A DNA stretch of 64,000 bases from Sindora glabra (Eukaryota; Streptophyta; Magnoliopsida; Fabales; Fabaceae). Position 1 is the stretch's first letter. Each line of letters starts with the position of its first letter. A program made the position numbers and the translations under genes. The notes under the pieces are model-generated. The model saw only the letters and a program-made list of their open reading frames with translations, did not search any database and was not told where the DNA came from. Positions 59,531 to 64,000 of this stretch are shown piece by piece. The stretch spans positions 45,631,057 to 45,695,056 of the forward strand of contig CM035236.1 in assembly GCA_020226215.1 (NCBI GenBank). Direction: 5' to 3'.

Positions 59531-61466
59531 CACTATTACAAAAAGTGCTATTCAACATTAGTTATTTAATACACTTGACATCAATTACTAACTGACATTA
59601 TATGAGCATTGTTGTAAACCTAATGTATTCAACATTGGTTCTTAGATTGACATAGAAAATAATAACAATATTAATTTTTTTTACAAGATAACCAACTTGT
59701 TAAGTGTCTATATAATAGTGAATCATTGAATTAAGACATTAGTTTTATAACTATATGACATCAATTCATCAATTGTTATTGAAAATTCATATCCTTTCAT
59801 ATCATAAATTTTGCATAGTACATTAGTTTATATTAAATATCCAATATGTAATGTTAATATAAGATAATTATTTTTTTTTGGATAACCAGTATGTATTTTA
59901 TTTTCTCCCTCAACCCCATTATACCTAGAGCAATATTTACTCAAACCTAATTATAGAATCTAAAAAATACAAGCAGTATTATTATAAATAATAGTATTCA
60001 AATTTTATTTTGATGTTTCTATGATAAAAAAATATCCTAAATATAATAAACATCTAATGGTAAAAACTTAATACATTTAATTGGGTTCAAATAATTAAAG
60101 ACATATAATATGCACATGGTCTAAAAGCTGACAATAATACCTCTAAATGCTAAATAAAGAAGTTACATTGTCTTTCAATGACATAATCATTGATAAAAAT
60201 CTTTATGAAACTTATTGTAGCAAAAGAATGGCAAAAATAAGTCATAATTGATGTTGCAAGTGCAATATTAATACTATATATTAAAATGAAATTTATTACT
60301 TAACTTATGTTATTAGACTTTAGTGATATTATATGTTGTTTTGAGTTAGGAAGCACTAATGTTAGAAATGATTATGGTTACTAGAAGAATCAAAACTTAG
60401 CATGTAAAACTTATATTAGAAGATTAAAATATATAAACCATTATTATAAACAAATAATTCAAAAATGTTATTTAGTATACATAGAATATGAGCATAAGAA
60501 ATATCAACCCAATTACCTTTAATTTTTCCTAATATTTGTAAAAGGATCTTTTCCCTTTAGTATGATCATTTTGCATGTGGAACTCCTTCACATCATTTTT
60601 ACTATTCACTGAAGGTATTTTTATTGAGAAAGAGGAGTGTTCTTAATATCATAGCTCGTGTCTACTTTATCCTCACCACCGATAATATGTTTTTTACTTG
60701 GTAAAGTTGCCACTTCTTACCAGACAGGTCTATGACATTAAAAATTTGTTTTACCTAGGATGCCATTATGAACAACTCCTTTATATAACATTCTTTATTA
60801 AGATCCGCTAGCATAATTTCTAACTCATTAACCAGAATGGCATTCTTATTCTTAACTCATTTACATCAAAACACAAACACTTCAAATATAACACCATAAT
60901 CAAGCTCCCAAATGTCTTCAATAACTTTGTAATATGACATATTGGTGTAAACATTGTTCCTTTCTTTGGAACTATTCACATCATCACCTAAGTCACAAAA
61001 GTAACACTACTATTTTGCATAGTAATCCTATCATTCTTACCCTTTGTATATAAAGAATATCCACTAATATCATATTCATGTTTAAAGATAATCTCCATGC
61101 AAACCTACGCGCCAACCATCTTATGGTCTTGGAAACCTTTGATCCTTGCACCATCCAAAAATGAACTCGACTCTAAAACCAATTGAGGAATGATTGATTG
61201 TATTTAGCTTGGTCTTATTAACCATTTCCTTTGCAATTCAATTTTTTTGCAAGGGATTTGTACTCATTTATATAAGGCTAAACTTCATCACTATTATATA
61301 AAATGTAAAGGTACACATGTATGTGCATTTCATGACTTACAATTACCACTTGGGTATCCAACGTGCTCTTGTAATTTTTCCTCATGACAAAACTTTGAAA
61401 GTTTAATAGTCATTGTATTTCATAAATATTCACTATAGAACTCAATCACCTTCTTAGTAATATAAC
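59531..61466 (-). mobile_element. CACTA transposon, one end and transposase relic, interrupted by MULE 2
   Basis: CACTATTACAAAAAGTGC at 59531 is a CACTA-type end, followed by ACATTAGTTATT and repeated AACATTGG/GACATTA motifs. Minus-strand CACTA transposase-associated coding relics lie at 60640-61440. The other end is not in the window; it probably lies beyond MULE 2, which starts at 61467. The end resembles the one at 2208. Confidence 0.55.
60640..61440 (-). pseudogene. CACTA transposase C-terminal relic (DUF4216-like)
   Basis: Minus-strand fragments read SFLNWF then VSKTIRWLAR, HEYDISGYSLYTKGK with NDRITMQNSSVTFV, and YYKVIEDIWELDYGVIFEVF then VFWCKWV. After these come LADLNKECYIKELFIMAS and VIDLSGKKWQLYQVKN. 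These follow the order of the DUF4218/DUF4216 region at the C-terminus of plant CACTA (tnp2-type) transposases. Stops and frameshifts break it throughout. The family match is from remembered motif order and has not been checked by search. Confidence 0.6.
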
Positions 61467-61544
61467 GGCTAAAATACCAAAATAATATTTTTTACAAAAC
61501 TTATTACCGATTTACTATTTTTTTGAAATATATTACCGAAATAC

Positions 61545-61655
61545 GCACGGTGGCGGGAGGCGCCATTTGGTATGGCGCCTCATGGGCGGAGGCACCATCT
61601 AGGATGGCGCCTTTGGCGCTCTAAGGGCGCCATTCAAGGTGGCGCCCTCGCTCAA
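61545..61655. repeat. GGCGCC dyad cluster at the end of MULE 2
   Basis: GGAGGCGCCATTTGGTATGG continues into CGCCTC, followed by GGATGGCGCC, GGGCGCCATTC and GGTGGCGCCCTC within 110 bp: five GGCGCC or near-GGCGCC sites. Confidence 0.8.
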
Positions 61656-62750
61656 ATTTTTTCATTTTTTTCCTTTTGAAATGAATTAATGTTGATATCA
61701 TTTGAAAATAAAAATTATAAAAATAAATAATATATGATTGTAACTGAAAATAAAATTTTGAAAATAAATTACTTATTTTATAATTATATTTGATGTCATA
61801 TAAAAATATGTTAACTCCACTTTGATATCTAATACATAAATTTATTATAGGAATTAAATAAGAAAGTAGTTAATGATAATAATATAATGAATAAAAATAA
61901 TAAATATTTAGTAAATAATTAAATATTATTTAAAAAATATAGGATCAATAAAGAATAATTACATAATTTACATTAATGTCTCTCAAAATTTTATGTAATG
62001 ACAGTTAATTTTTATCAATTTTTGAAATTATAAACTTCTAACGCTTGGAATTATATTATTACAAGTCATCATTTAATATGTCATTATACATAAGTAAATT
62101 TATTGAGTATACTAAAATATTCTTTATATACAAAGTTGAAGATAGCTAAAAATGAAAAGAAATATAATGTAATAAATATATTTTTCTTATTTTATATTTA
62201 TTCCAATAATATGCTTGTCCATTTGTATTTATTTGAATAAAATTTTATTTATTTTGTGACAGAATGAATGCAAACTGGCGAGGTTGAAGATAGCTAAAAA
62301 TTTTAAAAAATCTGATTATTTCATTTCAATAATCTTTTCATTTTGTAATGAAATTGGAATTATAACATGAATTAGATATTTTTTATTTCATCAGAATGAT
62401 AAAATATTTTGGCAATGAGAGTGAGAAGTACCGATTAATTATTTTTTAAGAAATTATTATTCGTTTCATCGTTCGCTCAAAACATTTTATCGAAATAAGC
62501 ACAGAAGATACGAACAGCGATGGAGAGACACCAAATGACGTGTAGAGGTACGCTAGACGAAATGGCATCGTTCGCGCTGAAGGGAAGGAACGACAGGCGA
62601 TATGGCACTTTTGGCCCATGGCACCCTCGCTCCTCGTTTCTAAATTAATTAGGCGGTGACTGTGTTGACTATGCACCCTAGAGACATGAATTTTTGTGAA
62701 AGTATGATAATTTATATTATTTATTTACTTTCACACGATAAATAAAAAAA

Positions 62751-62759
62751 GAATAGATA
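62751..62759. repeat. Left 9-bp target duplication of the foldback MULE
   Basis: GAATAGATA here and AAGTAGATA at 63467-63475 match at 7 of 9. MULE 1 has one copy (AGAATAGATAATTATAAC, near 11600), which is the empty site. Confidence 0.7.
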
Positions 62760-63466
62760 GGTTAAAATAGGCTAATACGTTTATTTCATAAATTATTTTG
62801 CGCTTCACCGTAGTTTCGAAACTATTTACCAAATTACGCAGGGCGCCGTTGAAGGCGCCTTTCAATATGGCGCATTCGCTACAGCGAATTTCACTGCGCG
62901 GGCTGGAAGGCGCTATTTCACCTGGCGCCTACCCAACAAACTTTTTTTTATAACTTATTGGGCTGGGAGGCGCCAAGTGACATGGCGCCTTCACAGCCCT
63001 ATTTTATAAATTATTTAAGTTTTATAAATTTATATATTTATTTATATAATTTTAATTTTATCACAATTAGAATGAAATTATAATTTTTAAAATTTAATTA
63101 ATTATATTTGATGATATTATTTATCTATATTAGTCGTAAAAATTAAGATATAATTATAATAAAATAAAAATTATATAAATAAATATATAATTTTATTAAA
63201 CTTAATTAATTTATAAAATGGGACTGTAGAGGCGCCATTTCACTTGGCGCCTCCGAGCCCTATAAGTTGTAAACCTAAGTTTGCTGGGTAGGCGCCAGGT
63301 GAAATAGCGCCTCCCCAGCGAAATTTGCTACAGCGAAGGCGCCATGTTAGAAGGCGCCTTCAGCTGGCGCCTTCAGCTGGCGCCCTGCGTATTTTGGTAA
63401 ATAGTTTCAAAATTATGGTAAAACAGAAAATAGTTTATGAAGTAAACGTATTTTGGTATTTTAACC
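62760..63466. mobile_element. 707-bp foldback MULE nested in MULE 2
   Basis: It begins GGTTAAAATAGG and ends GGTATTTTAACC. The two arms (about 62760-63010 and 63216-63466) are inverted copies along nearly their whole length, including paired GGCGCC dyads, TTACCAAA-TACGCAGGGCGCC, CGCTATTTCACCTGGCGCC and TTTATAAATT. About 205 bp of AT-rich spacer separates them. There is no coding sequence; the small plus frame at 63325-63558 crosses the end and is meaningless. The pre-insertion site survives in MULE 1. Confidence 0.85.
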
Positions 63467-63645
63467 AAGTAGATATTTATAACAGTTGTGAAAGTACGAT
63501 AATTAATAATATTAGTTATTATATGTGGAAGATGTCCTTATCATCATTTTTTAAATAAAATTAAATATTGCAATGATCTTTGTGATTTATTGTTATTTGT
63601 AATTATTCCTGCGCAAGCAATTAAAAAAGTGGTAGTAATTAGAAG

Positions 63646-63762
63646 CATCCTAAATGTTGATGTTTGGCAATAAAGTAGTAAAGTCATCGTAAATGTTGAT
63701 GTCTGGCAATAAAGTAGTAAAGTCATCCTAATTGTTGATGTCTGGTAATAAAGTAGTAAGAT
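63646..63762. repeat. Three tandem 39-bp units downstream of the PMD stop in MULE 2
   Basis: Each unit has the form CATCCTAAATGTTGATGT then TTGGCAATAAAGTAGTAAAGT, with one or two changes. MULE 1 has a single unit at about 12083-12121. Confidence 0.9.
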
Positions 63763-63808
63763 AAATGTAGACAAATATACAAATATATAAACGAGATAGA
63801 AAAGAAAG

Positions 63809-64000
63809 CTAATGTCTACGCAAGTGATGTCCAGTCCCACATTCAGGATCGGTAATGTGGCGGCCGTATCTACTAACTCTCTGCGCAGGCTTGGGAGTCA
63901 CATCCCCGGTGTCTGTGTCTGCTTTACCTCCAACTCCTGCTCTGCCTCTACCCCTGGCTCCCGCTCTGCCTCCACCTCTACCTCTATCTACAAGCTCTGA
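63809..64000 (-). CDS. PMD gene of MULE 2, C-terminal tail (partial)
   Basis: The minus-strand frame is open from the window edge to TAG at 63809-63811. It encodes a Gly/Arg-rich tract (DRGRGGGRAGARGRGRAG) and then DTGDVTPKPAQRVSRYGRHI, ending GTGHHLRRH. It corresponds to the tail of the MULE 1 PMD gene with about three quarters identity, no gaps and no stops here. The conserved end suggests the tail was under constraint in both lineages. The rest of the gene is outside the window. Confidence 0.6.
   Translation of the reverse strand, partial: SELVDRGRGGGRAGARGRGRAGVGGKADTDTGDVTPKPAQRVSRYGRHITDPECGTGHHLRRH

Larger units (their letters stand above)
61467..64000 (-). mobile_element. MULE 2: second MULE/PMD element, truncated by window edge
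   Basis: The element starts GGCTAAAATACCAAAATA and continues with TTACCGAAATACGCAC into GGCGCC dyads, matching the MULE 1 ends. Then 61760-62640 is collinear with 10350-11210, and 63476-64000 with 11605-12350. It carries the 3' part of a PMD gene in the same orientation. It lacks the minisatellite expansion and part of the 11.2-11.58 kb segment, and carries a nested 707-bp foldback MULE. The right end and any transposase lie outside the window. Confidence 0.8.

Overview
This is a strongly AT-rich, transposon-packed stretch of a plant nuclear genome, almost certainly a dicot. The evidence is plant-type Mutator (MULE), hAT, CACTA and PIF/Harbinger elements, a copia retrotransposon primed by initiator tRNA-Met, a plant mobile domain (PMD) gene, plant TATA/CT-rich promoters, and a small plant-specific basic protein with a WRRRRYQRL N-terminus. 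The species cannot be fixed from sequence alone. No tRNA, rRNA or CRISPR was seen. No intact long gene remains; every coding region recognised is broken, partial or a short remnant.

The backbone is an old direct segmental duplication. Copy A (about 0.94-9.9 kb) and copy B (about 31.4-43.5 kb, host parts only) share an unidentified minus-strand gene fragment, a long noncoding block, and a TATA promoter followed by a small gene on the plus strand. The two small-gene copies carry different lesions: a 144-bp hAT MITE (8-bp target duplication) splits copy A, and a single TGG-to-TAG nonsense codon stops copy B at codon 44.

The largest and most interesting object is an 11.3-kb Mutator-like element (9919-21209) with terminal inverted repeats and a perfect 9-bp target duplication. 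On the minus strand it encodes a MuDR-type transposase (about 17.57-14.89 kb) followed at once by a multi-exon PMD/MAIN-like gene (about 14.62-12.16 kb) ending in a Gly/Arg-rich tail. Both genes carry several stops or frameshifts. GC-rich GGCGCC dyads sit near its ends, and a ~190-bp repeat lies in what looks like its leader intron. A second member starts at 61467 and runs off the right edge; it has landed in CACTA transposase sequence and itself carries a 707-bp foldback MULE (62760-63466).

Other elements with ends resolved: CACTA elements at 21470-23223 and 43968-47592 (perfect 3-bp duplication); a 2.0-kb noncoding MULE at 23813-25812 (perfect 9-bp duplication); a deleted copia element at 31459-34412 (5-bp duplication); a MULE-like MITE at 36916-37370; an hAT element at 37482-42468 with a broken transposase and a nested PIF-like insertion (38418-40181); and a PIF/Harbinger element with both of its genes broken, around 48.0-54.8 kb. 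The stretches between are AT-rich and show no gene. The genes do not form a pathway; the window is a record of nested insertions, decay and duplication around one duplicated small-gene locus.
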